A stretch of 64,000 nt of DNA. Source: Acridotheres tristis. Its lineage: Eukaryota > Chordata > Aves > Passeriformes > Sturnidae. Below, in pieces: positions 11,901 to 22,200 of this stretch (position 1 is its first letter; every line of letters begins with the position of its first letter). The position numbers and the translations under genes are program-made. Under the pieces are notes generated by a model. That model did no database searches and had not been told where the DNA came from. It was given only the letters and a program-made list of their open reading frames with translations. The stretch spans positions 20,994,501 to 21,058,500 of the forward strand of contig CM072891.1 of the NCBI GenBank assembly GCA_037013685.1, read 5' to 3'.

Positions 11901-14846
11901 ATCCAAGATAAGACTACAAAATAAAAATAAAAGCAAAGCAGATAAAATTCATGTATGTTAGCTTCTAAGAGCAGGGGGGCAAACAAAACCACTGAGTACA
12001 GGCATTACTCATGCACACTAAGTTTCCTTCAACAGGCAGTTCTAAATCCCAAACTTTTCAGCTGGGTGTGAGAAAGTTCATTCAAGTGTGTTTCTGGGGA
12101 AATACCAACATGAAGACAAAAAATGCAAATTTACAACCATAAGCAACAAGCACAGCGATACCCAAGTCCATGTCTTTCTAGGACTCAACATCACAGGTTT
12201 TAACACCTAAAACTTAAATGCATGAATAATGCCATTTGGTTTCAGGGCAATTACTTACAGCCTGATGATGTGTTAGCTATTGCCACAGATTGGGCCACAG
12301 CTCTAGCACTGCCTAGAAGGAAAATAGCGACTTATTCTCAAACTTACCTTGGACTGTTTCTCTCACATATTTCACAGGCCTCATCAGCACACGAATACCC
12401 TTGTTTGCACTGGCATTCAGCATCCCGTGTCCGAGTACAGGGACTCAGGGTTATCTGATCTAAAAAGAAAATATAAGTTAAAAAGTGCAAAGATTATACT
12501 CAGGCCATAAAGGCAATTTACTTTTACGTTCAATATGCTCCATGAAGACCAGGTTTTCCACATTAAAAAAGGGGAAATGGTTAAAGGTTTCATCAGGATT
12601 CATAAGGTTTGGTACCTTCTTTGCACTGTCTGCAAGGCACGCATCCCTCCAAGCCATTTGCATGGGCAGTAAAGCCTTTTCCTTCCTTGCAAGGGTCACA
12701 TTTTCCTCTCAAATGGGAAGCACTGCAGTGATCAGCAACAAAAGTACCTGTGGAAGAAGAGAAATAGCAGCAATCTCAGGAGAGCTTTAGACAGACAAAG
12801 GGGCTAAACCAGGATATTCAAACACACATTACTGGGGAGAGGTCAACCCTTCCTTGCAAATCCGTGCCACAAGAACCGAGCAGCACGGGAGAGGCAGGAG
12901 GCACATTTGCAATTGGCCACTCAGACAGGGAGAGGTGCAAAAGGAGGCATCCAGCAAGGCCTCAGCTGGGACAAGGATGAGTCACTGCAGTGGATGACAC
13001 CATGGCTGAAGCAATAGGGCATGCCCACAGAAAATTGCTTTCAATTAACTCTTTTCCTCCTTTGTCTGAATCCCACCTCAATGCACCATAAGCTTCTGAT
13101 ACTAAGGAGAGGTTTCTTCTTGGTACAAAACTTGTTAACTCTACCACACCTTGAGCATGGAGGAGAAAGCAAAACCATACTGAAGTATTGCCTACAGACA
13201 CAGAAATAGTAGAATTCCTGTAGCACTAACTAAATCACTTGACTTCAAAAACTTGATCCTCAACCACAAGCAGAGGCTTCCTGGCTCGATGCCAAAGCAC
13301 CTCTCCCAGGCATCTCCTGTTACATTAAGGGGGTCTCACTACAAACAGCACCAAGAACTCATCATAGCTCCAATCAGGCTTACACTTTCACAGGATGCAA
13401 CATAAGAAACAATAGCTATCAGCTGTAATGCTCAAAGCCTTACCTGCTTCACACAATACACAACAGAGACCTTCGTGGGGATACTCACTCTCCCCACAGC
13501 TCGCTTGGGCTCCAGGCATGGTCAGCAGCACAACCTACAGAGCAGGCAAAGAGGCATCTTGAGTGATTCATCCTCCCAGGACACGATAACCACCTTGAGA
13601 ACATGAACTTGTAAAGACTTGGAAACACATTCAGAAGTTCGTGGGAAGCCACAGAGGAAACCCAAACTAATTTCTGCTAAGTGCTCCTCACAGCAGTAAT
13701 TGCCATCACAAAACTGCGGTTAAGGCAGCACCACACAGCGGCTGATGGAATTAAGGCAACGATTGCCACACATTCCTGCCTTCATGTAAACTTGCTTTCC
13801 GTCTACTAGATCACTGCATTTGAACTGCAGGCGTCAAAGTTTCTGCAGCGCGCAAGGGATTCCTTTCTCCCTTCCCCCATTTCTAAATTCATCGGTGCTA
13901 GTCTCGCTCCAGCAAAGCTGAGGAAACGCTCCACATACAACACGTTCCACTGGCTCTAATTTTAGGCAGACGGCAAACCGAGTCATCAACAGCGCTACTT
14001 CAGGAGCATTGGGAATGATTTTTTTTTTTTTTTTTTTTAATGCAAAAGAAGCATGCAGGTCGCGCACTCGCCGGCAGCGCTCCCGCGTAGGCGCCTCCGC
14101 AGGGCGGGGGCAGGTGCTTCCAGGGAGGCGAGCGCAGGTTCGTTCATTCCCTGCGCTCAGGGACACCTGAGTCACAGCCCTCACAAGGCTCACACGAGAA
14201 AAACGTCTAGAACAAAAGCAGGAGAGGAAGGGGCGGCCGCCGAGCGCCCCGCCACTAATTGCCACCAGCGGGCAACTTCTAAACTAAAACCAAGAGGGTC
14301 CTGCTCTTTATATTCTCCCACTGGTAGACTGAAAACCTTCCCTGTAACTGTGGGGAGGTGGGATAGTTAAAGAACATGAGGACTATTAAAGAACTCACTC
14401 CTGACTTGTAACTTTTTTTTTTTTTTTTCTCCGAGGAGAGGCGGAATGCGGCAGCGGCGAGTGAGCGAGGATGCAAAGCCGTGAAATGTGCCGGCATCCC
14501 TGAAGGGCGCTGAGTTAGCGGCAGCCGCAGGCTTCCCGGGACAAACACGTGTCCGCGCCAAACACGGACAAAAAGTTCGGGAAAGTTACTAAAGTCTCTT
14601 GAAGAAGAAAGGGGAAAGAAAAGAAGAAAACAAGAAAAACCCAGAAGGGCTCCCTCCCACGAGAGCTGTAGGAAGACTTTTTGCCCCTCAAAAAGCTAAA
14701 TTTACGTTCTGGCTGCGGACGGCTGACAGCCGGCACTCACAGCGGGCAGGCGGAGGGCGAGCCCGTACCTGCAGACGGTGGCCGCGGCCGGAGTCCCACC
14801 CAACACTCACCTGCAACAGCAGCCCCAGCGCTCGCCCGGCTCCCAT
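5840..14846 (-). CDS. TNF-receptor-superfamily gene A, decoy-like (TNFRSF22/23/26 or TRAIL-receptor type), whole locus
   Basis: The model joins nine minus-strand exons: 14811-14846, 13489-13534, 12616-12747, 12348-12459, 11692-11759, 10983-11078, 9987-10021, 6745-6790 and 5840-5928. Every junction agrees in phase and the total is 660 bases, giving 219 residues plus stop. The order is signal peptide (1 to about 22), two cysteine-rich domains, a cysteine-free third domain, a transmembrane helix (about 135-157) and a tail of about 60 residues. Cytoplasmic exons of death receptors normally end in a death domain; here the last exon starts in the right place but hits a stop after 29 codons, so signalling through FADD is not expected. 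By family it should be a surface receptor for a TNF-type ligand, most likely TRAIL-like, acting as a decoy or weak signaller. The ligand is not shown by the sequence. No transcript evidence is available. Confidence 0.75.
5943..7269 (+). repeat. Inverted repeat arm 1 (contains receptor A exon 8)
   Basis: The reverse complement of this 1.3 kb stretch is found at 17096-18399 with high identity, including exon 8 and its splice sites. It covers the intron on both sides of exon 8 and stops about 14 bases before the exon 9 acceptor. Confidence 0.85.
6745..6790 (-). CDS. Receptor A exon 8: short cytoplasmic exon
   Basis: The acceptor is ttttgtattacag and the donor gtaagtat. It encodes VQEPSQIIATDLSPS in phase 0 and ends in phase 1. 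An intact copy of this exon, including both splice sites, lies inverted at 17576-17621. Confidence 0.65.
7270..9986 (-). other. Receptor A intron between exons 7 and 8
   Basis: No convincing exon is seen on either strand. Open frames at 7210-7401 and 7798-8259 lack family motifs. The lower-coordinate end (up to 7269) is the sequence repeated in inverted orientation in unit B. Confidence 0.6.
9987..10021 (-). CDS. Receptor A exon 7: short cytoplasmic exon
   Basis: This 35-base exon has a strong acceptor (cttttgtttttcag) and a perfect donor (gtaagt). In the frame set by exon 6 it encodes AALTDKVAEGGL and ends in phase 0. Small cytoplasmic exons before the death domain are usual in this family. 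Confidence 0.65.
10983..11078 (-). CDS. Receptor A exon 6: transmembrane helix
   Basis: After the acceptor ttttgcag the exon encodes RSPLVW, then a run of about 20 hydrophobic residues (IFVALSVLFLLIVLLAVL), then the basic stop-transfer KKLKRDK. This is a type I membrane anchor. The donor is gtaact, phase 1. Confidence 0.85.
11692..11759 (-). CDS. Receptor A exon 5: degenerate third cysteine-rich domain
   Basis: The exon reads HPGGKEILQNSTDATDTGVP then NQ in the frame fixed by exon 4. It aligns with the usual PGKEILQNCTxxTDTxC pattern of death-receptor third repeats, but every expected cysteine is replaced, including the one before T and the one after DT. NST forms an N-glycosylation sequon. 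The donor gtctgg is weak, phase 1. The near-identical exon in unit B has the same losses. Confidence 0.65.
12348..12459 (-). CDS. Receptor A exon 4: cysteine-rich domain 2
   Basis: This exon encodes a cysteine-rich module with SPCTRTRDAECQCKQGYSC followed by DEACEICERNSPR. CTRTRDxxCQC is the classic TNFR core (compare CTRTQNTKCRC in FAS). The acceptor is ctttttag and the donor AAG then gtaagttt, phase 2. Confidence 0.88.
12616..12747 (-). CDS. Receptor A exon 3: cysteine-rich domain 1
   Basis: After a pyrimidine-rich acceptor this exon encodes S-TFVADHCSASHLRGKCDPC, continuing through CKEGKGFTAH and GLEGCVPCRQCKE. The cysteine spacing and the GF-TAH-NGLEGC motif are typical of TNFR repeats, closest in look to FAS and TRAIL receptors. 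The donor is gtacca (weak) in phase 1. Confidence 0.85.
13489..13534 (-). CDS. Receptor A exon 2: rest of signal peptide
   Basis: The acceptor tctgtag precedes VVLLTMPGAQASCGE, and the donor follows as gtgagtat in phase 1. VVLLTM completes the hydrophobic core, and AQAS followed by C is a plausible signal-peptidase site region. Confidence 0.7.
14811..14846 (-). CDS. Receptor A exon 1: signal peptide start
   Basis: ATG at 14846 encodes MGAGRALGLLLQ and stops at a consensus donor (CTGTTGCAG then gtgagt), phase 0. Together with exon 2 it forms a hydrophobic leader. The ATG lies in a CpG-rich promoter. Confidence 0.75.
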
Positions 14847-15110
14847 GGTACTGGCCACGGCTTTGCACGCTCCCAGGCCGGGCCGTGCGGGTTTTGTAGC
14901 GCCGCAGGTGAAGGGAGTGGCTGGGCGGCCCCGCCTCTGCCGCTCCGCAGGAAATGGCCTCATTTATCTCTGCTTTTTGTGATCAGGGTGGGCAGCTCTT
15001 CAGCACCTGAGTTTCAGGTGCAGATGGAAAGGCTGTAAGGAGAATTTTTTCAGAAGTGCGTAAACGAAGTGAATGTAACTGGGTTTTCTAAAGCTCTAAA
15101 AGGGTTCTCA
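14847..15110 (-). promoter_or_regulatory. Promoter of receptor A
   Basis: GC-rich sequence immediately upstream of ATG 14846 contains a GC box (GAGGCGGGGCC) and a TTTCCTGCGG motif. From about 14862 to 15110 it differs strongly from the matching part of unit B, although both sides are nearly identical between copies. Confidence 0.6.
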
Positions 15111-16539
15111 CGTTTCTCCTCAGCAGTTATTCCTCCCAGAGAAATAAACTTTTTGGCCGTGATTTTCCTTGAAAATACTTTTCATTTCCCATGTAACTGG
15201 CATGTAGGAACATTGACCTCCAGATACTGAAATTGGATTGAAATTGATAGTATATGGATTCATAGGCTGTTCCTTTTGGGATTACTTTTTAATCCTCTGC
15301 GGCAGCAGCCCTAAACTTTGGAAACTCTTCTCCTGCTGATGCTTAATTAACTTGTATGGGTTGATCGTTTCTTTCACTGAACTGCTACTCTTGTGGTAAC
15401 AGCACTTATTTTACTTAACTGCATTTAGAAGTCTCAGTGAAATCCCTGTGAGTGCATAGTTCAGTAAAATGGAAATAACCCAAACAATTTCCTGCACTCA
15501 CATTTACACCTGCTGAAGGCTTCCTGCTCGCCACTGCTCTCTTTGGTTCAGGGGAGCTTGAGTTGTTTGGTTTTTTTTCCTTGGGTTATTGTTTGGTAAC
15601 CATTTCCCAAAGCCAGGATGCAGTTGTACCCAAGGGATGTAAGCAGCTCTAGAGAAGTGGAGAAGCTCCTATCCATAACTCAAACACATGGTCCCAAAGC
15701 AGGATGAGTCTGATGAGGAAGGCTGTGCTGACAGGCTGGAGATGTGCTGACTTGCTGAAGCATTCAAAGGAGAGATCACTGGATGTGTTTGCACAGCTTT
15801 ACATCCAAACACTTGGATGTATAGGAACTTCGAGGCAAACACTTTGAAGCTGCACGCAGGACTTGGCACAGCCTGGCAGGCAGAGGTAACAGCCTCTCAC
15901 TGAGTTTTACACCACATATGGCACAGGTCAGACTTCCTCAGAAAAGGTGACTAGGATGACATCTTTCAAAAAGGCATTCAGTGTGGATCACTAATGTTGA
16001 TATTTTTCAAGGATGAAGAATACTTTGGTTTTCTGCAGACTTTTGCTAATAACAAAGCCACTCTCACCCTTTTCTATTTGTGATCAGTTTCCTGAATGTC
16101 AGCTTCCAGATACTGCCTGTTCATATCAGAGAGCTGCAGTTCTCTCTGTGGAACAATCTATTCACTATCCTCAAGTCCTTGATATAAAAGTTCCCCAAGT
16201 CCAAAACAAGTTGTTGCATTTGCATGTACAACAGTGAAAATCAAGGGAACCGCTTCTCCATCTGTGGAAGTTGCTAAAATTATAAGAGAATTTCTGTGGG
16301 AGGATGGTTTGTAAGAACTGTGCAGAAGGCAACTTTCCCCCATGAATTACAGCTGTATTGATTGTCGAGGAGTGGAAACCTTGCCTGTCCGATGAGGATG
16401 GTTGTTAAGAGCGGGTTAGCTGGTCAACAGTTAGTTGGAGTCTGCTGGCTGTGAGTAGGAAGGGACAGGTTAGGTTTAGCCGGTCATGCAGAAGAAAGAA
16501 GGAAACTCTCAAAGAGAAAGAGGGAAAGAGTCAGTGCTG
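15111..16539 (-). other. Upstream spacer of receptor A
   Basis: No gene is seen. It is about 99% identical by eye to 23280-24700 in unit B up to about 16343, then increasingly different. Confidence 0.6.
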
Positions 16540-16680
16540 TGTGGAGCTGGCTGCTTGCGAGGCAGGAATCAGGAATGGCTCAGTGCTGGGTTTGCAGGGT
16601 GCTGCCCCGCCCACCTGTGAGGGCAAGCATGTAGCTGCCTGGGGGCTGCGTTTGTGAGGATGCTGGCAAGCACAGAGCCG
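16540..16680. repeat. Short GC-rich minisatellite upstream of receptor A
   Basis: Imperfect units containing CCCGCCCACCTGTGAGGGCAAG and GCTGGCTGCTTG-like motifs are related to the larger array at 24775-25190. It forms the upstream boundary of unit A. Confidence 0.6.
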
Positions 16681-16790
16681 GGTGTCAATTCTATTCCTAC
16701 TAGTCGTTTCTGACACCCTCATTTAAAGGAAGTCTGAAGACACACATATGTACACAGGAACATTTTTTCTGTTCATCATAAACACTAATC

Positions 16791-16796
16791 TTTATT
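16791..16796 (-). promoter_or_regulatory. Poly(A) signal of the unit B death-domain vestige
   Basis: AATAAA on the minus strand lies 15 bases after the vestigial stop codon. The equivalent site in unit A has been mutated (AACTGAAG context), so that copy lost its original signal. Confidence 0.5.
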
Positions 16797-16810
16797 TTCT
16801 ACTTAAAATG

Positions 16811-17073
16811 TTATTGCTTTTTAAAGTGTTGGATATGTTGTAATAAGCCTCCATATTTTATACGCTTCAATGCATCCAGTAACTTAATAAGAGATCGTTG
16901 CTTTCCCAGTCTGTTTCTCCAGAGGACAACCATCTGATAGAATTTTTTCTATTATTAGGAAATGTAGAAATTATTATCTCAGTATCATTTTCTTGTAGCT
17001 GAATTTTCATAAGCTGCTCACACTGTTGTGGTTCTCCCCCTATAAGAGAGCCCATCAAAAGGCTCTCTCAGTA
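16811..17073 (-). pseudogene. Death-domain exon vestige of receptor unit B
   Basis: After an acceptor (cttgcag) the sequence resembles receptor A exon 9. One frame holds EQLMKIQLQENDTEI, typical of death-domain helices 2-3. After a one-base deletion a second frame holds FYQMVVLWRNRLGK and then LIKLLDALKRIKYGGLLQHI, ending HFKKQ and a stop at 16811. This copy keeps more of the domain than unit A, but has at least two frameshifts and no upstream coding exon in the right orientation. It is the clearest evidence that the ancestor was a death receptor. Confidence 0.8.
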
Positions 17074-17095
17074 CTGCAAGAATTCTTCTCAGTAG

Positions 17096-18399
17096 AATGC
17101 CCTGTCTAATGTTCCAAGTAGAACTCCAGCAAGTTGTAAGCACTGTATCTGTGTGAAATTATCATTGTATTTTCTCTAATGTTGGTATGCCTTCAGTTGA
17201 GCTCTTAACTATTCCTAGAGCTTTCAGGCAAAACAATAGAGGAAACTTTGCCTTAAAGATGTAATAGGAAGCATGGAAAGTGCTATCTTGGGGGGAAAAA
17301 AATCTTCAATCCCTCATTTAATTTACTCTGCCTCTTTGATCTCCCTGACAGAAGCTACCCTTTTGTGATAGCAGCGAATGCTGCCTTGGAGCCAGTCGTG
17401 TGTTTTTTGCACCATGCAATTTTCTTTACTCCAGTACTTTCAGGTCTGCTCTGAGATCTGTCCCCCTTCCCCTTTTTGCTGTGTATGCTGTAAAAGCAAG
17501 CTGTCAGTAGGTAACAAATGATTGTGAGTGAAGCACCCTGCTTTGTTGGAGTAATGGTCCAATTTTGTATTACAGGTACAAGAACCAAGTCAGATAATTG
17601 CTACAGATCTCTCTCCAAGTGGTAAGTATTCCATATATTGGCAGTACTTGGGACTTGGTTTTTTATTTCCTGTTGACTTTAGTTGACTTACAGAGTAGTA
17701 TAAAGAGGCTAATGAATATTGCTTAGAGCTATAAGGCTTCCAGTTTATTGTAAAATATGCTGAAACAAGATTATTGCTGCATTTGTAATGCTGGTGGTGA
17801 ACTGTTTTACTTTGGAGCATGACTTTTCTGCATGGGAGTAGAGTGTAGCCATGACTTCAAGAATAAGAACGGTACAAATTTTGGAAAGAAATTTTAAAAC
17901 AAGTCTGCATTGCAGCAGTGTAGTCTACTTTACTGAATGAGGTGTATGTCAGAGTGAGAGATCTCTCTGTCAAATATCCCCTCACGTGGAAGAGCACATG
18001 AAACTCCCACACATCCACCTGTACCCTGCAAATTGTTGTGCTGGATGTCCAAGTGATGGGTTTTGCTTGTGGGGGTCAGCCTAGCAAAGTGGTTAAAACT
18101 TCTTCTTCAGTAGCCCTGCCAAAGAAACATACCAGCCAATGAAGCCTTTCTCTAGACCACCTTTACTGGATGGTACCCTGCCTTAGGCGATCACTTCTGA
18201 GATGTGCACCAACACCTTTAGCTAATTTCAAGACCCCTTAGTAGAAAACCTGTTTGTCCTGCTGCTTCTTAGGTGCCAAACCCTTTCTTGCTGCTGCTGT
18301 TTAATGCAGGTATTGGCTGAAAATTAAGGGGAAAGTATGTATGTGGGCTATGGAAAGAAACCCTTCTGTTTTAAAAGCCAAGCTAATGTTTGCTGTGTG
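17096..18399 (-). repeat. Inverted repeat arm 2 (opposite orientation to arm 1)
   Basis: This is the reverse complement of 5943-7269. It sits between the death-domain vestige of unit B and an LTR-like insertion, so part of the old receptor B 3' half is flipped here. Short indels and substitutions relative to arm 1 are visible near both ends. Confidence 0.85.
17576..17621 (+). pseudogene. Inverted stray copy of receptor exon 8
   Basis: The same 46-base exon as 6745-6790, with intact acceptor (tattacag) and donor (gtaagtat), lies on the plus strand. It is opposite to the receptor genes and cannot be spliced into either. Confidence 0.8.
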
Positions 18400-18502
18400 A
18401 CAGAACACAACACAACACACATCAGAGGGCTCTCTCAGTTCTGCAAGAACAATTAACAAGCCAAGAACAATAAACCCAAGCCAAACAGAGCCAGAATAAC
18501 CC

Positions 18503-19115
18503 TGTCCTGGTTTGAAAGACAGGTGTCTGCCAGGGAAAGCAGGGCCCTCCTTTGAAATGGAGAAAATAAATCCTCTCCTTCTGAACTAATATAATTTTGA
18601 AATTAAGGGGCTCTCAGGAAAAGATATGAGGATAGGAATAACCGTTCTTTACTAGTATATATATAAGGCAAATAAATAACAACAAGTCTGGAATTAACAA
18701 GAAACAGAGCAGTAATCCAGTTCTCTCAGCCGCAGGCATTTTTACCTTTGGTGCAGTTACAGTTAGAGCCAGCTCCTGATGGGCAGGTACGATAGTCCCC
18801 ACGTGGCTGCAGGGACGCTGGAGTGATGGTAGCTCTGTCCCAGACAGGAAGGGATGGAGGAGAGGAGGGACGCTTGTAAACAGCAAGCTGAAAGCGGGAG
18901 GGCATTCCAGCAGGGTAGGAGTGTGGGGTCCAACAGCAGAGAGGCAGCTCCTGGCGTTGGAGGGTAGTGTTACCAGCGACCGTCCTTCTCCAAAGCCAAG
19001 AGCGAGCAACTGCCCCCCATCACTCTGTTTTTCCCTGCTTTGAATCTCGGGGCATCCCCCTCCCACCTCTGAGAGAAATACTCAAGAAAACAGGCAGTTT
19101 ATCCTGCCCTAGTCT
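18503..19115. mobile_element. Probable passerine LTR insertion in receptor unit B
   Basis: It begins TGTCCTGGTTTGAAAGACAG, which I recognise as an end of a songbird endogenous-retrovirus LTR, followed by the AT-rich and then GC-rich body typical of that group. The stretch is absent from unit A. The far end and target-site duplication are not clear, and no retroviral coding sequence is visible. It replaces the region where receptor B exons 6-8 would be expected. Confidence 0.55.
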
Positions 19116-19146
19116 CAAGGACTAACCATCAGTGCTTCTTAGCATG

Positions 19147-19223
19147 TCAATGGGAAAAAAACTTCACAGGCAAAGAGGAAAGGAAAAACAAACCCCCCAC
19201 AAACCCAAAAAGAGCTCTTGTCC
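19147..19223 (-). CDS. Receptor B terminal exon: diverged hydrophobic anchor and stop
   Basis: The acceptor tttgcag is shared with receptor A exon 6. In the fixed frame it reads GTRALFGFVGGLFFLSSLPV, then KFFSH and stop. Parts of the DNA still line up with the receptor A transmembrane exon (a tccctgcaaa border, agagct and acaaacc blocks), so this is probably a strongly diverged version of that exon rather than an unrelated one. The short hydrophobic tail with no cytoplasmic part suggests GPI attachment or a minimal anchor. Confidence 0.55.
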
Positions 19224-22200
19224 CTGCAAAGTAAGAAAAACAAAATAAAATTAGTACTGAAACAGTTCCCCAAAAATATATTCCTTACAGTCCTAGAGAA
19301 AAACCTAGGCCCAAACCAAAACAACAACCCAGACAGTTCGTCCTGGAAAAGGCACTGGGACTCCCTAGCTCCCTGAGCATGTAAGTACTTGTTTGCACTG
19401 CACATCACGATTCCAAAGGCAGCAGGGAATTCTGCAGAGAGCTGCAATACAACTTCTACAAGGTTTTCTGAGAGACACTTAAGGGGAGGTAAGTCTGCAA
19501 GATAAGATGGTAACAAGCTTCAGGTGCTGTAGCATGGACAGTGCACGTTCCTAGCAGAAGAGTCAACATCTTTGCACTACCCATAACTTTCAACTGTGCC
19601 ACCTTTGAAACTTGAAGAACCCTGGCAACACATGTAGCTTTTCACCAAGTGAAACTTAAGGTGGTTTGTCCCTTTAACACCTTTGAGAACTTGTCATTAG
19701 CAAGTGACTCCCAGACTAAAACGCAGCTGCTGTTAAATATGTTACAGCAGTTGAAAACACTGTTTTACAGACTGCCCTGATGTTATTAACCCGAAGCCAC
19801 AGACCCAACAAAACAAGCTGAGTGGGATTTGTGTGCCAGACCTTGATTGGGTACGCCTGTGTCCGTAGCATCAGTGGAATTCTGCAAGATTTCTTTGCCG
19901 CCCGGATGCCTGAAGTGGATGGGAACACAAGGTTGTATCAACATTGCCAGAGCAATACATAGCTCTGCCCAGGCCTGGTTCTTTATCAGACACAGCTTAG
20001 AACCATAAGTGGGACGTGCATAAACTTTGATAGAAGTGCACCTTTAAACAATCCAAGATAAGACTACAAAATAAAAATAAAAGCAAAGCAGATAAAATTC
20101 ATGTATGTTAGCTTCTAAGAGCAGGGGGGCAAACAAAACCACTGAGTACAGGCATTACTCATGCACACTAAGTTTCCTTCAACAGGCAGTTCTAAATCCC
20201 AAACTTTTCAGCTGGGTGTGAGAAAGTTCATTCAAGTGTGTTTCTGGGGAAATACCAACATGAAGACAAAAAATGCAAATTTACAACCATAAGCAACAAG
20301 CACAGCGATACCCAAGTCCATGTCTTTCTAGGACTCAACATCACAGGTTTTAACACCTAAAACTTAAATGCATGAATAATGCCATTTGGTTTCAGGGCAA
20401 TTACTTACAGCCTGATGATGTGTTAGCTATTGCCACAGATTGGGCCACAGCTCTAGCACTGCCTAGAAGGAAAATAGCGACTTATTCTCAAACTTACCTT
20501 GGACTGTTTCTCTCACATATTTCACAGGCCTCATCAGCACACGAATACCCTTGTTTGCACTGGCATTCAGCATCCCGTGTCCGAGTACAGGGACTCAGGG
20601 TTATCTGATCTAAAAAGAAAATATAAGTTAAAAAGTGCAAAGATTATACTCAGGCCATAAAGGCAATTTACTTTTACGTTCAATATGCTCCATGAAGACC
20701 AGGTTTTCCACATTAAAAAAGGGGAAATGGTTAAAGGTTTCATCAGGATTCATAAGGTTTGGTACCTTCTTTGCACTGTCTGCAAGGCACGCATCCCTCC
20801 AAGCCATTTGCATGGGCAGTAAAGCCTTTTCCTTCCTTGCAAGGGTCACATTTTCCTCTCAAATGGGAAGCACTGCAGTGATCAGCAACAAAAGTACCTG
20901 TGGAAGAAGAGAAATAGCAGCAATCTCAGGAGAGCTTTAGACAGACAAAGGGGCTAAACCAGGATATTCAAACACACATTACTGGGGAGAGGTCAACCCT
21001 TCCTTGCAAATCCGTGCCACAAGAACCGAGCAGCACGGGAGAGGCAGGAGGCACATTTGCAATTGGCCACTCAGACAGGGAGAGGTGCAAAAGGAGGCAT
21101 CCAGCAAGGCCTCAGCTGGGACAAGGATGAGTCACTGCAGTGGATGACACCATGGCTGAAGCAATAGGGCATGCCCACAGAAAATTGCTTTCAATTAACT
21201 CTTTTCCTCCTTTGTCTGAATCCCACCTCAATGCACCATAAGCTTCTGATACTAAGGAGAGGTTTCTTCTTGGTACAAAACTTGTTAACTCTACCACACC
21301 TTGAGCATGGAGGAGAAAGCAAAACCATACTGAAGTATTGCCTACAGACACAGAAATAGTAGAATTCCTGTAGCACTAACTAAATCACTTGACTTCAAAA
21401 ACTTGATCCTCAACCACAAGCAGAGGCTTCCTGGCTCGATGCCAAAGCACCTCTCCCAGGCATCTCCTGTTACATTAAGGGGGTCTCACTACAAACAGCA
21501 CCAAGAACTCATCATAGCTCCAATCAGGCTTACACTTTCACAGGATGCAACATAAGAAACAATAGCTATCAGCTGTAATGCTCAAAGCCTTACCTGCTTC
21601 ACACAATACACAACAGAGACCTTCGTGGGGATACTCACTCTCCCCACAGCTCGCTTGGGCTCCAGGCATGGTCAGCAGCACAACCTACAGAGCAGGCAAA
21701 GAGGCATCTTGAGTGATTCATCCTCCCAGGACACGATAACCACCTTGAGAACATGAACTTGTAAAGACTTGGAAACACATTCAGAAGTTCGTGGGAAGCC
21801 ACAGAGGAAACCCAAACTAATTTCTGCTAAGTGCTCCTCACAGCAGTAATTGCCATCACAAAACTGCGGTTAAGGCAGCACCACACAGCGGCTGATGGAA
21901 TTAAGGCAACGATTGCCACACATTCCTGCCTTCATGTAAACTTGCTTTCCGTCTACTAGATCACTGCATTTGAACTGCAGGCGTCAAAGTTTCTGCAGCG
22001 CGCAAGGGATTCCTTTCTCCCTTCCCCCATTTCTAAATTCATCGGTGCTAGTCTCGCTCCAGCAAAGCTGAGGAAACGCTCCACATACAACACGTTCCAC
22101 TGGCTCTAATTTTAGGCAGACGGCAAACCGAGTCATCAACAGCGCTACTTCAGGAGCATTGGGAATGATTTTTTTTTTTTTTTTTTTTTAATGCAAAAGA

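Larger units (their letters stand above)
5474..16678 (-). repeat. Tandem duplication unit A (11.2 kb)
   Basis: The unit runs from the death-domain vestige through nine exons of receptor A to a short GC-rich minisatellite upstream of its promoter. Sequence at 5474 onward (a gtgtcaattc... stretch followed by a TTTCTGACACCCTCATTTAA motif) recurs at 16679 directly after the unit A minisatellite. This shows a head-to-tail arrangement with unit B. Confidence 0.8.

Noticed and set aside
12222..12458. Identical pairs of open frames at 12222/20372, 12485/20635, 13021/21171 and others
   Set aside because: They repeat only because the DNA segment is duplicated. They run across real receptor exons in the wrong frame or strand, or lie in introns.
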